Source: Solirubrobacterales bacterium (lineage in GTDB: Bacteria; Actinomycetota; Thermoleophilia; Solirubrobacterales; 70-9). Taken from it: 55,186 nucleotides of DNA. Of this stretch, positions 1-8,350 are shown piece after piece. The translations under genes were made by a program, and so were the position numbers. The stretch's first letter is position 1. Every line of letters begins with the position of its first letter. Location of the stretch: the NCBI GenBank assembly GCA_009691195.1, contig SHVA01000014.1:1-55186 (forward strand), given 5' to 3'. The notes under the pieces are model-generated. The model did not search any database, had not been told where the DNA came from, and worked only from the letters and a program-made list of their open reading frames with translations.

Positions 1-1
1 C

Positions 2-1000
2 GCCTACTGGTACCACTCCCATCTGCACGGCCAGAGCAACCAGCAGGTCTTCGGCGGCATGGCCGGGCCGATGATCATCAGGGGCGGACTCGACGTGCAG
101 AAGGGCTACCGGGACATCGGCACGCGCGTGCTCGTGATCAACCAGACGACGCTCGGGGACGGCGTCACGGTTCGACCCGAACCCCAGGGGCCGTTCATCC
201 CGCTCGGGGCAAAGATATTCGTCAACGGGCAGCTCAACCCGCAGATCGACATCGCGCCGGGGGAGCTCCAGCGCTGGCGGATCTTCAACATCAGCGCCGG
301 CGTTTTCGTGAAACTCCGGCTTCAGGGGCAGCCGTTCAGGGTGCTGGCCAACGACGGCAACAACCTCGTCCGCCGTACCAAGGAGAGCCCGCTGCTGATC
401 AGCCCCTCCTCCCGCCGCGAGGTTCTCGTCCAGGGCGGGCCGGCGGGCAGCTACGAGCTGATCGCGCAGCCGTTCGCCCAGTTCGGACCCACCTCCGCGC
501 TCCCCCCGGCCACGCTGGCAACGCTGAACTCATCGGGCAAGCGGGTCGACGATCCGATGCCCCCGGGGCGGCTCAACTTCCGGCAGCCCGACCTGCGCGG
601 CAGGAAGATCAACTCGTGGCACTCGATCAAGTACACCCAGGGGCCGCCCAACTTCTTCATCAACGGCCAGCAGTTCTCGGGCGAGCAGAACGTCGCCCAG
701 AGGATGAAGCTCGGCCGGGTCGCGAAGTGGAAGATCACCAACTCGACCCCCTTCTGGCACACCTTCCACATCCACATCAACGACTTCCAGATTATCCAGC
801 AGAACGGCCATCCGGTCAACAACAAGAACTTTGACGACAACGTCGCCGTGTCCCCGAACGGCGGAAGCGTGACCATGCTCTACAAGCCCAGGGAGTTCAC
901 CGGGAGGTTCGTCTTCCATTGCCACATCCTGGGCCACGAGGACAACGGGATGATGGCCGTCGTGCAGGTGCAAAAGGGCGACGTGCCGCCGCGGCAGTAG
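2..1000 (+). CDS. multicopper oxidase, C-terminal part (5' end outside window)
   Basis: The frame is open from base 2, before the first ATG at 59, so the gene is cut by the window edge. All three kinds of copper motif expected of a multicopper oxidase are visible. WYHSHLHG near the start is the second HxH pair, FWHTFHIH is the HxxHxH block of the last cupredoxin domain, and FHCHILGHEDNGMM carries the type 1 copper Cys, its flanking His residues and an axial Met. Such enzymes couple substrate one-electron oxidation to reduction of O2 to water and are usually exported; the export signal would lie upstream. It is followed 27 bp later by a dioxygenase gene on the same strand. The substrate (metal, phenol or other) cannot be told from this part. 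Confidence 0.93.
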   Translation, partial: AYWYHSHLHGQSNQQVFGGMAGPMIIRGGLDVQKGYRDIGTRVLVINQTTLGDGVTVRPEPQGPFIPLGAKIFVNGQLNPQIDIAPGELQRWRIFNISAGVFVKLRLQGQPFRVLANDGNNLVRRTKESPLLISPSSRREVLVQGGPAGSYELIAQPFAQFGPTSALPPATLATLNSSGKRVDDPMPPGRLNFRQPDLRGRKINSWHSIKYTQGPPNFFINGQQFSGEQNVAQRMKLGRVAKWKITNSTPFWHTFHIHINDFQIIQQNGHPVNNKNFDDNVAVSPNGGSVTMLYKPREFTGRFVFHCHILGHEDNGMMAVVQVQKGDVPPRQ

Positions 1001-1027
1001 GGCGCCACCGGGGGCGGAAAGAGGGTG

Positions 1028-1867
1028 ATGACGAGGCGCACCGGGCTGTCTCCCGAACGGCAGGAGCGCTACGCGCGAACCGGATATCTGTTCCCGTTCA
1101 CCGTCTTGACGGCAGCTGAGCTCGCCGCGTACCGGAGCGATTACGAGCGACTCGAGCCGCACCTCGGCGACCCGCCCGCCTCGCCGCTCCACGCGCAGTG
1201 CCACATGCACTTCCGCTGGGCCTTCGAGTTGGCGACGCGGCCATCGGTGCTCGACCTGGTCGAGGATCTGATCGGCCACGACATCCTCGTTCACACCACG
1301 ACCCTATTCCGCAAGCGCCCGCGCGACCCGGCCTTCGTCTCCTGGCATCAGGACGACTTCTACTGGGGCCTCGACGCGCCCAGCCTCGTCTCGGCCTGGG
1401 TCGCCCTCAGCGACAGCACGACCGAGAACGGGTGCATGCGGGTACTGCCGGGCACCCACCGCCGGCGCCTGCCCCACGAGGAGCGACCGAATCGCGACAA
1501 CATGCTGCGCGCCGGCCTGCAGCTCAGCGGCGAGGTGGACGAGTCCGAGGCCGTCGATTTCGTGCTCGAGGCCGGTCAGGCCTCACTCCACCATGCCCAG
1601 CTCGTTCACGGGTCGCGGGGTAACCGATCGGATCGCGAGCGGATCGGATTCGCGATCCGCTACGTGAGCCCGGCCGTGCACCAGCAGCGCCCCCACCACG
1701 CCGTCGTGCTCGCCCGAGGAAAGGACGAGCACGGCAACTACGAGCTGCTCGAGCGGCCCCCCTCGCCCGACTTCGAGCAAGCGCTCGCAGCGCATCTCGC
1801 CTTCTGGGAGAGTCGGCCCGCCCGCCCGGCCGATCGCCCTCCGGCCGCGCTCGCCCCCGAGGCCTGA
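1028..1867 (+). CDS. phytanoyl-CoA dioxygenase (PhyH) family Fe(II)/2-oxoglutarate oxygenase
   Basis: A 279-residue protein of the usual PhyH length. The iron-binding facial triad is visible as HQD in SWHQDDFYWG (about residue 105) and a distal His in LVHGSRGNRS (about residue 195). Downstream Arg residues in the RIGFAIRY segment are suited to binding 2-oxoglutarate. The HxD acidic residue is present, so a hydroxylase is more likely than a halogenase. A GTG directly precedes the ATG (1025); I prefer the ATG because GAGG lies just upstream of both. The gene sits between the multicopper oxidase and a glycosyltransferase with short gaps (27 and 15 bp), so the three are probably co-transcribed. 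Substrate unknown; a secondary-metabolite or glycolipid intermediate is an inference from the neighbours. Confidence 0.85.
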   Translation: MTRRTGLSPERQERYARTGYLFPFTVLTAAELAAYRSDYERLEPHLGDPPASPLHAQCHMHFRWAFELATRPSVLDLVEDLIGHDILVHTTTLFRKRPRDPAFVSWHQDDFYWGLDAPSLVSAWVALSDSTTENGCMRVLPGTHRRRLPHEERPNRDNMLRAGLQLSGEVDESEAVDFVLEAGQASLHHAQLVHGSRGNRSDRERIGFAIRYVSPAVHQQRPHHAVVLARGKDEHGNYELLERPPSPDFEQALAAHLAFWESRPARPADRPPAALAPEA

Positions 1868-1882
1868 GCCGGACGGCGGGCG

Positions 1883-2947
1883 ATGCGCGTCCTGCTCTAT
1901 GCCCGCCACCGGTATCCGATCCACCGCGATGTCGGCAGCGGGTTCGCGCCCAGATCGGAGCCCTCGGGCGCTCCGGGCCACGTCCTCGATCTGCTCGCTC
2001 GCGGTCTCGCCGAGCACGGACACGAGGTCGACTACCTGCTGCCGGCCGGCGTCGAGACGGCGCTGCCTGACGGCGTCCGCTTGGCGAAGCGGGCGTCGGC
2101 TGCGATCGACGTCTGCCACAACGTCCAGGTCGACGGCCGGCCCTGGGTTGTGACCGTGCACGCCCACCGCCCGCCCGCGGGGTATTTCGATCGCCTCGTC
2201 GACGGCGAGCTCGTGCCGCACCCCGGCCAAGGCGCAGCGCCGCCCTACGAGCTCCCCCCGAACGCGATCTGCGTCTCGCGCACGCTCGCACGCTCGTTTG
2301 GAGGGGAGCGGTTCGTCCTCAACGGGGTCGATCCCGACGACTACCTCTACAGCGAGACCAAGCACGACTACTTCCTGTTCATGGCCGGCATGCAGGGGCC
2401 CTCGTTCGCCGACATGTATCGCCGCAAAGGCCTCGAGCTCGCACTGGCTTTGGCCGGGGAGATGGGCTTCGAGCTCGTCGTCGCCGGCGGCGCGCGCGAG
2501 CGCGCGGTCGTCGAGCGCGTCGCCGCGCTCTGCCGAGCCGCCGGCGCCAGCTACGTCGGACATGTGGGGGAACCGCGCAAGGCCGAGCTCCTCGCGGGGG
2601 CCCGGGCGTTGCTGTTACCGACGCGCCTCGACGAAGGCTGCCCGTTATCGATCCTGGAGGCGCTCATGTCCGGGACGCCGGTCATCTGCAGCGACCGCGG
2701 CGCCTGCCCCGAGCTGGTCGGCCCCAAGGTGGGTTTCGTCTGCCCCGACGAGGCCGCCTTCCGGGTGGCGATCGAGGGCGTCGCCTCGATCAGCCCGCGG
2801 GCCTGCCGTGAGCTGGCCCTGCGCGACTTTCACTATCGACGGATGGCGGCCGACTACGTACGCGAGTACGAGATCGAGCGGCCTCGCGAAGCTGCCCTGC
2901 GCCCACGTACAGATACGGAGCGAGGCGACGGGGGGAGCGGGGGATGA
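1883..2947 (+). CDS. GT4-like glycosyltransferase
   Basis: A 354-residue retaining glycosyltransferase of GT-B fold. The C-terminal half has the GT4 donor-binding signature (DEGCPLSILEAL followed by MSGTPVICSDRGACPELV), with the Glu residues that contact the nucleotide-sugar. The N-terminal half has a glycine-rich acceptor segment (SGAPGHVLDLLARGL). No signal peptide or membrane segment is seen, so it should act on the cytoplasmic face. It starts 15 bp after the PhyH gene. Its 3' end runs 158 bp into the convergent acyltransferase gene; the last 30 residues are low-complexity Arg/Gly and may be a run-through of a mutated stop. Sugar donor and acceptor are unknown. Confidence 0.85.
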   Translation: MRVLLYARHRYPIHRDVGSGFAPRSEPSGAPGHVLDLLARGLAEHGHEVDYLLPAGVETALPDGVRLAKRASAAIDVCHNVQVDGRPWVVTVHAHRPPAGYFDRLVDGELVPHPGQGAAPPYELPPNAICVSRTLARSFGGERFVLNGVDPDDYLYSETKHDYFLFMAGMQGPSFADMYRRKGLELALALAGEMGFELVVAGGARERAVVERVAALCRAAGASYVGHVGEPRKAELLAGARALLLPTRLDEGCPLSILEALMSGTPVICSDRGACPELVGPKVGFVCPDEAAFRVAIEGVASISPRACRELALRDFHYRRMAADYVREYEIERPREAALRPRTDTERGDGGSGG

Positions 2948-3950
2948 CCCGGTCCCAAACGACGGTGCCGGCGGCGGTGGCGAGGCGCGACTTGTAGGGG
3001 TGCGCCCCGGGGCCAAGGTCGATCTCGTCGATGCCGAGGTTGATCGCGTCCTCGATCGCGGCCAGGAGAGTTGTCCAACCCGGCCTGAAGGAACGAAACG
3101 ACTCGCGCCAGCCGCCGTTCCAATACGCGGCGACGTCACCCGCGAGCAGAAAGATCTGCACAGCGATGATCTCGTCATCGACCAGGGCAGTCGAGGCGCG
3201 GATTCTCGTCGGGCCCAGTTGCTCTCCTGCTGCGATCAGCCGCGCGGACAACGACGAGTAGTCGCGCGCCAACCCGCTTCTTCGCCCCCAGCGACCCCGG
3301 TGCAGGGTCGCGAACGCCTCCATCGCTCGGGTCAGCTCCGAAGCGGTCGAGGCGATCCTGAGCTCGCCGATATCCAGGAACCGGCGCCTGCCGTGAGCGG
3401 CCTGCTGGCGAAAGTTGCGGCTCTTCGCGCGTAGCCAGCTCTCGTAGTCGGCCACGCCGTTGACGCTCATGGTCGGCGCATGAAGGCGGTTACGACGAAT
3501 CACCCGCGCGCGGCGCGGGCCCGGGTACGCAGCGGCCAACGCCTGGGTCCAGCCCGACTCGGGGTCGATGCCGCGCAGAGAGAGCAGCCCGAGTGGGGGC
3601 GAGAGAGACGCAAGCAGCTCGCCGGCGGCCTCGGCGACCGCCCTTTGCCGCCCGGGCATCGCCAGCGGCTCGATCCGGAAGCTCGTTCCCGATCCCAGCA
3701 GCTCATATCTGGCGCGACGGCCCATGGGAAGCGGGTGGCCGGACAGAGGGATGACCCCGATGATCTCGCTGGCTTCGCGGACGACGCCGATCCAGACGTG
3801 TGATCTCCCACGTGCCGCGATGTTCCAGCTCAGCATCCAGCCGGGCGCACAATACGGCCGACCTCGGGCGACGGCCAGATCGTCCCATGCTCTGACGACG
3901 TCGCTATCCAGGTCGGGCTCGAGCACGACCTGCGAGGTGATCTCGCTCAC
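2790..3950 (-). CDS. GNAT-fold acyltransferase, CelD/BcsL (BioF2-like) type
   Basis: A 386-residue protein with the layout of the CelD/FemAB-like double-GNAT family. The N-terminal part (RPYCAPGWMLSWN) resembles the family's substrate-side motif, and the C-terminal GNAT part contains YWNGGWRESFRSFRPG and EIDLGPGAHPYKSRLA, typical of the acyl-CoA or aminoacyl-transfer fold. These enzymes N-acylate amino sugars or related amines. It is the last gene of a six-gene minus-strand operon and overlaps the preceding PIG-L deacetylase gene by 4 bp (ATGA). A deacetylase followed by an acyltransferase suggests acyl exchange on an amino group. The C-terminal ~50 residues are low complexity and overlap the convergent glycosyltransferase gene. 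Confidence 0.8.
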   Translation of the reverse strand: MSEITSQVVLEPDLDSDVVRAWDDLAVARGRPYCAPGWMLSWNIAARGRSHVWIGVVREASEIIGVIPLSGHPLPMGRRARYELLGSGTSFRIEPLAMPGRQRAVAEAAGELLASLSPPLGLLSLRGIDPESGWTQALAAAYPGPRRARVIRRNRLHAPTMSVNGVADYESWLRAKSRNFRQQAAHGRRRFLDIGELRIASTASELTRAMEAFATLHRGRWGRRSGLARDYSSLSARLIAAGEQLGPTRIRASTALVDDEIIAVQIFLLAGDVAAYWNGGWRESFRSFRPGWTTLLAAIEDAINLGIDEIDLGPGAHPYKSRLATAAGTVVWDRVIPRSPRRLAPYLYVGAGQLREAARSRTRVRSRPPSVDSESRAGPAHGRPAG

Positions 3951-4687
3951 GAGTGATCGAGGCTCCAGAAGACCTCGTAGCGGCGGATCGCCGGGTTGAC
4001 GAGGCGATCGATGGGCCCCGCGTTCAGCGACGCGAACTGGGTGCGATAGGTCCTCAGGGCGGCCAGCTTCTGGTTCGCTTCGGCGTCCGTCAGGATCCTC
4101 GTCGAGACGCGTAGCGCCTCCGTTGGGAAGGGAGCGGCGTCGAGGTAGACGTCCCAGTCCGACCCGGGGTCCAGGTGCGGGTCAGGATCGCTCCCCGTCA
4201 CCCAGTGCGGCCAGCCCTTGCGAATCGCGTAGGGAAGCTCCGCGTAGAGGGTGACCGGCATGACGCCGCCCGCGAGCTCGAGGCCGGCATCGCGTACGGC
4301 AAGGTGATCCTCGTGCCCGCCCAGCCCTGCGGGCAGGACCAGCCCGGAGCAGGGCGTTTCCGCGGTCTCGATTGCGGCGGCGACGGCCGCCAGATCGAGG
4401 GGTCCCTCGCGGTAGTCGCGCTCGAGCAGGCCGAGCCCCCGCGGAACGCGGCCGGCAAGCGCCAGGGCATCGCGGTCCTCTTCGATTCGCTCCTCGATCA
4501 TCGCCGCCGATTCCTGGCCGCCCACAAGCCGGTCGTAGCGAGTGACGAAGCCCCGCCGTGGAATCCCGGTGAAGACGTTCACGACCTCGACCGGTCCCTC
4601 TCCTGTGAGTACCGACCAGGCGCTGAGAGCGGCGTCGTCCAGATGCGGTGAGACGAGAAGAAGGGGAGCGTCCCCGATTGGCTCCAT
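3947..4687 (-). CDS. PIG-L family N-deacetylase
   Basis: A 246-residue protein with the zinc-hydrolase motif PHLDDAALS near the N terminus (the HxDD box) and the second metal-ligand motif GGHEDHLAVRD in the middle. This is the LmbE/PIG-L fold that removes acetyl from N-acetylglucosamine-type substrates (mycothiol, bacillithiol, GPI and antibiotic pathways). It is cytoplasmic, with no signal peptide. It lies 15 bp behind the flavoprotein gene and overlaps the acyltransferase gene by 4 bp, so translation is probably coupled. Together with the nearby glycosyltransferase it points to an amino-sugar-containing product; the product itself is unknown. Confidence 0.88.
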   Translation of the reverse strand: MEPIGDAPLLLVSPHLDDAALSAWSVLTGEGPVEVVNVFTGIPRRGFVTRYDRLVGGQESAAMIEERIEEDRDALALAGRVPRGLGLLERDYREGPLDLAAVAAAIETAETPCSGLVLPAGLGGHEDHLAVRDAGLELAGGVMPVTLYAELPYAIRKGWPHWVTGSDPDPHLDPGSDWDVYLDAAPFPTEALRVSTRILTDAEANQKLAALRTYRTQFASLNAGPIDRLVNPAIRRYEVFWSLDHS

Positions 4688-4702
4688 CGATGCCCGCGAC
4701 GA

Positions 4703-5959
4703 TCAGGGCTTGTAGAACGACGGGTCGTGGGTCTCGCCGAGCGCGGCCCTCCCGATCGTCGCCAGGATGTGGTCGTCGTTGTCGTGGCGCAGGTAGAAGG
4801 TCAGGTCTCGCAGGATCCGTTCGATCGGGCTCGGCCGGACCAGGGCCCGCGCCCCGCAGGCCCGAATGCAGTGATGCAGCGTCTCCTCGGCCAGGTGCTC
4901 GATCACATGGCGGGCGCGGCTGCCGCAGAGCTGCGCCTCCTCACGGTGCCCACCGTCCCAAAGCGAGGCGACGTAGTCGAGCCACAGGTGCCCGGCCTCC
5001 ACGTTGATCAGCATCGCTCCCACCCGCTGCTGGACGTAGGGGTCGCCGCCCTTGCCCTGGTGGATTACGTATTCGAGCGCGTACTCGTAGGCGGCCTGCG
5101 CGGCACCCAGGAAGCTGGCCCCGTAGTGCGGGATGAACGCGGTCTGCCACCCCTCGCGCAGGTAGCTGCCGGGCTCGCCGATCACATCCGCGTCCGCTAC
5201 GAACGTGTCGTCGAACCGAACGAGGTGGCTGACCGTGGCGCGCATGCCGATCGGGTCCCACCACGAATCGTCCACGCTGACGGTCGAATCGGCGAGGCGA
5301 CAGGCGAGCATCAGCAGCCCCTCGCCCGCGTCGTCCGCGTGCCTGGCCCCGCCGGGACCGGCCCGGTTGACGAGCAGGATCGCCCAGTCGGCGCCGGTGG
5401 CGCTGGTGGCGAAGACCTTGTTGCCGCTGACGGCCCACCCGCCATCGACGCGCGTGACGGCGGTCCCGAAGCTGTTCGCCTCCCCCGGCTTGGGCGCGCG
5501 AGGCTCGCCGCTCCAGGCAACCCACTTCTCCCCGTCCTGGACCACGCCTCCGAACCAGCGCTGCTGCTGCTCGGGGCTTCCGAGGGCGTCGATCAGAACG
5601 AGCGAGTTGGCGTGACCCTCCCAGCACCGGGCCAGGGAGAGGTCGGCCTTCGCGATCTCCTTGGTCATCATCCAGAGGCCGAAGGCGTCCCCGCAAAGCG
5701 GCCCGAGCCCGAGCCCTCCGCTCTCCCGCGGCGCCGTCGGCGCAAGCAGCCCGGCGTCGAATAGATCGTCGAAGTCGGCCTCAGGGAAGGACGCGGACCT
5801 GTCGTATTCGTCGGCGCGCGGCGCGAATCTCTCCCGGGACAGATCGCCGACCCGCTCCACCGCGTCCTTGGCCTCGGGGCTCAGCTCGATCGAAAGCTCC
5901 ACGGGCAGGCCATCGCGGGGGAGGGCGCCGATCGCTTCTTGGTCTGGCTGGCTCATCAC
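4703..5959 (-). CDS. acyl-CoA dehydrogenase-fold flavoprotein, possibly a flavin monooxygenase
   Basis: A 418-residue protein with the three-domain acyl-CoA dehydrogenase fold: an N-terminal helical domain, a central beta domain (WVAWSGEPRAPKPG, GGWAVSGNKVFATS) and a C-terminal helical domain. The usual catalytic-Glu segment near the C terminus is not seen. Instead the sequence reads FYLRHDNDDHILATIG, which resembles the DszC/isobutylamine-N-monooxygenase branch of this superfamily. It may therefore hydroxylate rather than dehydrogenate; this is an inference. ATG codons at 5959 and 5956 are both possible starts. It sits 7 bp after the tandem-duplicated unknown gene and 15 bp before the PIG-L gene, inside the same operon. 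Confidence 0.82.
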   Translation of the reverse strand: MMSQPDQEAIGALPRDGLPVELSIELSPEAKDAVERVGDLSRERFAPRADEYDRSASFPEADFDDLFDAGLLAPTAPRESGGLGLGPLCGDAFGLWMMTKEIAKADLSLARCWEGHANSLVLIDALGSPEQQQRWFGGVVQDGEKWVAWSGEPRAPKPGEANSFGTAVTRVDGGWAVSGNKVFATSATGADWAILLVNRAGPGGARHADDAGEGLLMLACRLADSTVSVDDSWWDPIGMRATVSHLVRFDDTFVADADVIGEPGSYLREGWQTAFIPHYGASFLGAAQAAYEYALEYVIHQGKGGDPYVQQRVGAMLINVEAGHLWLDYVASLWDGGHREEAQLCGSRARHVIEHLAEETLHHCIRACGARALVRPSPIERILRDLTFYLRHDNDDHILATIGRAALGETHDPSFYKP

Positions 5960-5966
5960 GGACCGG

Positions 5967-6836
5967 TCACCGCCGGTAGTAGAACGTACGGGTGAAGTAC
6001 GGCAAACGACGGTCGCCGTCAGCGAAGGCGGTCGCGAGCTCGGCGATCAGCACTCGGCGATTGAGATAGCCGAAGATCTCGACGTCCTGGAAGCCGTGCT
6101 CGTAGCGGGCCCGAAAGGCGAACGCCTCCCGCCGGCCGACGTCGTCGGCGAACACCCGCGCGGGCGCCGCTCCCCAGTCGGGCGGCTCGGCTGAGCCCGA
6201 CCCGCGCGCGCGAACCCGCACGTTTCCGTCCTCCCCGTCCAGATCGACCCCGGTGAGGCCGGTGAGGCCATCTGTGAAGCCGACCCAGGCGCCGAGCAGC
6301 GGCTCCAGGTCGATCGACGGCGACACGGGGCGCCCCCCCTCGAACCGGTCGTGGGCGTAGGAGAAGTCAGCTGCCTTGGCGGCATCGTTCGCCGGCGGAG
6401 GTGCCTGCGGGTCCTCGCGGTGGAAGAACTCACGTTTCCAGTAGTCGCTGCGACTGCTGGCCTCGCCGAAGCTGTTGTAGGTGCCGATCACCACGATCCC
6501 CTGATTGAAGTACGCGGCCACGTCGGTCGTGATCGAGTCGAGCTCGAAGCGGCACCAGAATCCCCAGGCATGGCGATCGGCCACCGTTCGGGCGAGCGCG
6601 GTTGCCGCAACCTCGTTCCAATCGCGGGACTCGGTGTCCCCGACGCCGAACGCGCGGACGCGCAGCTCGCCCTCACGCTCGCTCACCACCATGCGCAGGA
6701 CCCGCCCGGTGACGTGCTGATCGGTGTTGACCCAGGTCCCGAGCAGGTCGCTGACGTCGAGCGGCCCGGCGGGCGGGCCTGGCCCTTGCAACTCCTCATC
6801 GATCCGCAACCGCGCCTGTCGGTCTCCGTCGGTCAC
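5967..6836 (-). CDS. unknown protein with two tandem copies of one domain
   Basis: Not a family I can name. The 289-residue protein is an internal duplication. Residues ~28-145 and ~170-289 share the same order of motifs: DLLGTWV / PLLGAWV, REGELRVRAFG / EDGNVRVRARG, DWNEVAATALARTVAD / DWGAAPARVFADDVGR, FWCRFELDS / FRARYEHGF, AAYFNQGIVVIGTYN / FGYLNRRVLIAELAT, and ending YWKREFFHR / YFTRTFYYR. Alternating hydrophobic strands suggest a beta-barrel (lipocalin- or FABP-like) per repeat. It has no signal peptide. Its start overlaps the stop of the AroD/AroE-like gene by 4 bp, so it is translationally coupled to that enzyme. A ligand-binding or carrier role in the same pathway is speculation. Confidence 0.75.
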   Translation of the reverse strand: MTDGDRQARLRIDEELQGPGPPAGPLDVSDLLGTWVNTDQHVTGRVLRMVVSEREGELRVRAFGVGDTESRDWNEVAATALARTVADRHAWGFWCRFELDSITTDVAAYFNQGIVVIGTYNSFGEASSRSDYWKREFFHREDPQAPPPANDAAKAADFSYAHDRFEGGRPVSPSIDLEPLLGAWVGFTDGLTGLTGVDLDGEDGNVRVRARGSGSAEPPDWGAAPARVFADDVGRREAFAFRARYEHGFQDVEIFGYLNRRVLIAELATAFADGDRRLPYFTRTFYYRR

Positions 6837-8344
6837 GCCACCACGTGATCGTGCCGCGCGACCGCCACCGCGCCGGGTGGCATCGATCGCTCGGTCATCA
6901 GCTGAAACTGCCGTTCGAGCTCGGCGACCAGGACATGCCTACCGTCGACGACGGTGAGGCCGCGGGCGCGCGCCGCGGCGGCGAGTGCGGTCTCCTCGTT
7001 GACCAGGTAAACGAGATCGACGACCGCCGCGCCCTTTGCCAAGTCGGCGACATCGAATGGGGATTCGGTACCCAGGGAGGTCGCGTTCACGACGAGGTCG
7101 AACCTGCGCGGGGAGAAGTCGCTGAGCGGGATCCACGGCAGGCCGAGCCGCGAGCTGGCGTAGGCGCCGCGTGGAGTCCCACGGTTGACCAGGGTCACCG
7201 TCGCTCCGTAGCGTCGAAGCTCGGCCGCAACGGAGCGACCGGCGCCCCCGCAGCCCACAACCGCGGCGGCGTGTCCCGCGGGATCGACCCCGGCTCGGCT
7301 CAGCGGGTCGACGACTCCGGAAGTGTTCGCGGCTCGCCATGTGCCGCCGCTCCTGACGAGGAGGTTGGCGGCCCCGGCCCGCTCGGCCCCGATCGTCGCC
7401 GTGGTCGCCGCCGACAACGCCTCCTCCTTGTGCGGGCGGACCACCGTCAGCCCCCCAAGTGGGAGGCCAAGTTCCGGAAGCCCTTTCTGGACCACATCGC
7501 GCCAGAAGAGGCCGAAATCCGCTGTCGAGAACGGCAGGTACGCAGCGCGCAGGTCAAGCGCGCGCAGGGCCTTGTTGAGCATGCGTGGGGCCAGCGAATA
7601 CGAGACGGATTCGCCGACGATGCCATAGAGGGTGCTCAACGGCTGCATGGCAGGGAGCCCGTATGTCCCGCTGAGCTGTTCCAAGCTGGGGGCGCCGTCG
7701 TTCTCGCGATCACCGACGCGCCCGTAGGCAACCGGCGCCCCGAGCCGGGGTGCGAGCAGCCGGGTCCAGCTGCCGAGCGGGCCGGTGGCAAAGGCGGAGA
7801 CATCGGTACGCCCGAGCCGCTTCAGCAGGCGCAGCGGCGCCAGCCCCTGATCGATCGAGGTGATCGCTGTCGCCAGCTCATAGAGCTGCGCCGGTACCGT
7901 CGCCATCTGCTCAAACTGGGCTGCCAGGCGCGTGAGGTCGGTTTCGGCGCCGTGCCAAGAGACGCGACGCCGCTCGGGTGGGATCCGGCCGAGCAGATCG
8001 GGGGTCAGGTCGTTCGGATGCTCCAGGTCCACGATCTCGTACTGCTCGGCAGCGGCCAGCAAGCGGCGATGTCGCTCGTCGCCGGAGTCCGCGGCGTCAC
8101 GGCCTCGGCCGCCGCTGCGCAGCGCGTAGATCAGGGTGCCCGCGAAGTGCTCCCGCAGCCAGCCGGCATCGAGGTCGCCGGCAAGGTCCGCGCGAACCTC
8201 CAGGCAGCTCGCCATGCCGGCCACCGCGGTCAGCTCGTCCCGGGTCGGCTCAGCGGTGAGCGTCGCCACCATCACCGCCTCGCGGGCTTCCCCGATCTCG
8301 GTCGCCGCAGGTGTACCCCCTTCGCGCAGTGCGAGCGTCGACAC
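6833..8344 (-). CDS. degenerate 3-dehydroquinate dehydratase - shikimate dehydrogenase fusion
   Basis: A 503-residue protein. Residues ~25-240 match type I dehydroquinase (EVRAD strand, catalytic His in RRVSWHG, FATGPLGSWTRLLAPRLG). Residues ~240-500 match shikimate dehydrogenase (GIVGESVSYSLAP, PHKEEAL, Rossmann VVGCGGAGRS). Key residues differ. The Schiff-base Lys expected in the 'VKIA' strand is Glu (LYELATAI). The catalytic Asp of the NTD motif is Ser (AANTSGVV), and the 'HN' after SxS is LN. The PHK Lys is kept. The canonical third and fourth steps of the shikimate pathway are therefore unlikely in unaltered form; a related cyclitol or quinate-like substrate is possible. It overlaps the next gene by 4 bp and is 6 bp after the upstream gene, in an operon with tailoring enzymes. 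Confidence 0.85.
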   Translation of the reverse strand: MSTLALREGGTPAATEIGEAREAVMVATLTAEPTRDELTAVAGMASCLEVRADLAGDLDAGWLREHFAGTLIYALRSGGRGRDAADSGDERHRRLLAAAEQYEIVDLEHPNDLTPDLLGRIPPERRRVSWHGAETDLTRLAAQFEQMATVPAQLYELATAITSIDQGLAPLRLLKRLGRTDVSAFATGPLGSWTRLLAPRLGAPVAYGRVGDRENDGAPSLEQLSGTYGLPAMQPLSTLYGIVGESVSYSLAPRMLNKALRALDLRAAYLPFSTADFGLFWRDVVQKGLPELGLPLGGLTVVRPHKEEALSAATTATIGAERAGAANLLVRSGGTWRAANTSGVVDPLSRAGVDPAGHAAAVVGCGGAGRSVAAELRRYGATVTLVNRGTPRGAYASSRLGLPWIPLSDFSPRRFDLVVNATSLGTESPFDVADLAKGAAVVDLVYLVNEETALAAAARARGLTVVDGRHVLVAELERQFQLMTERSMPPGAVAVARHDHVVA

Positions 8345-8350
8345 GACCGG

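Noticed and set aside
1883-4687. Mycothiol pathway (MshA glycosyltransferase, MshB deacetylase, MshD acetyltransferase)
   Set aside because: The acyltransferase is of CelD rather than MshD type, no MshC ligase is present, and the set lies with unrelated tailoring enzymes.
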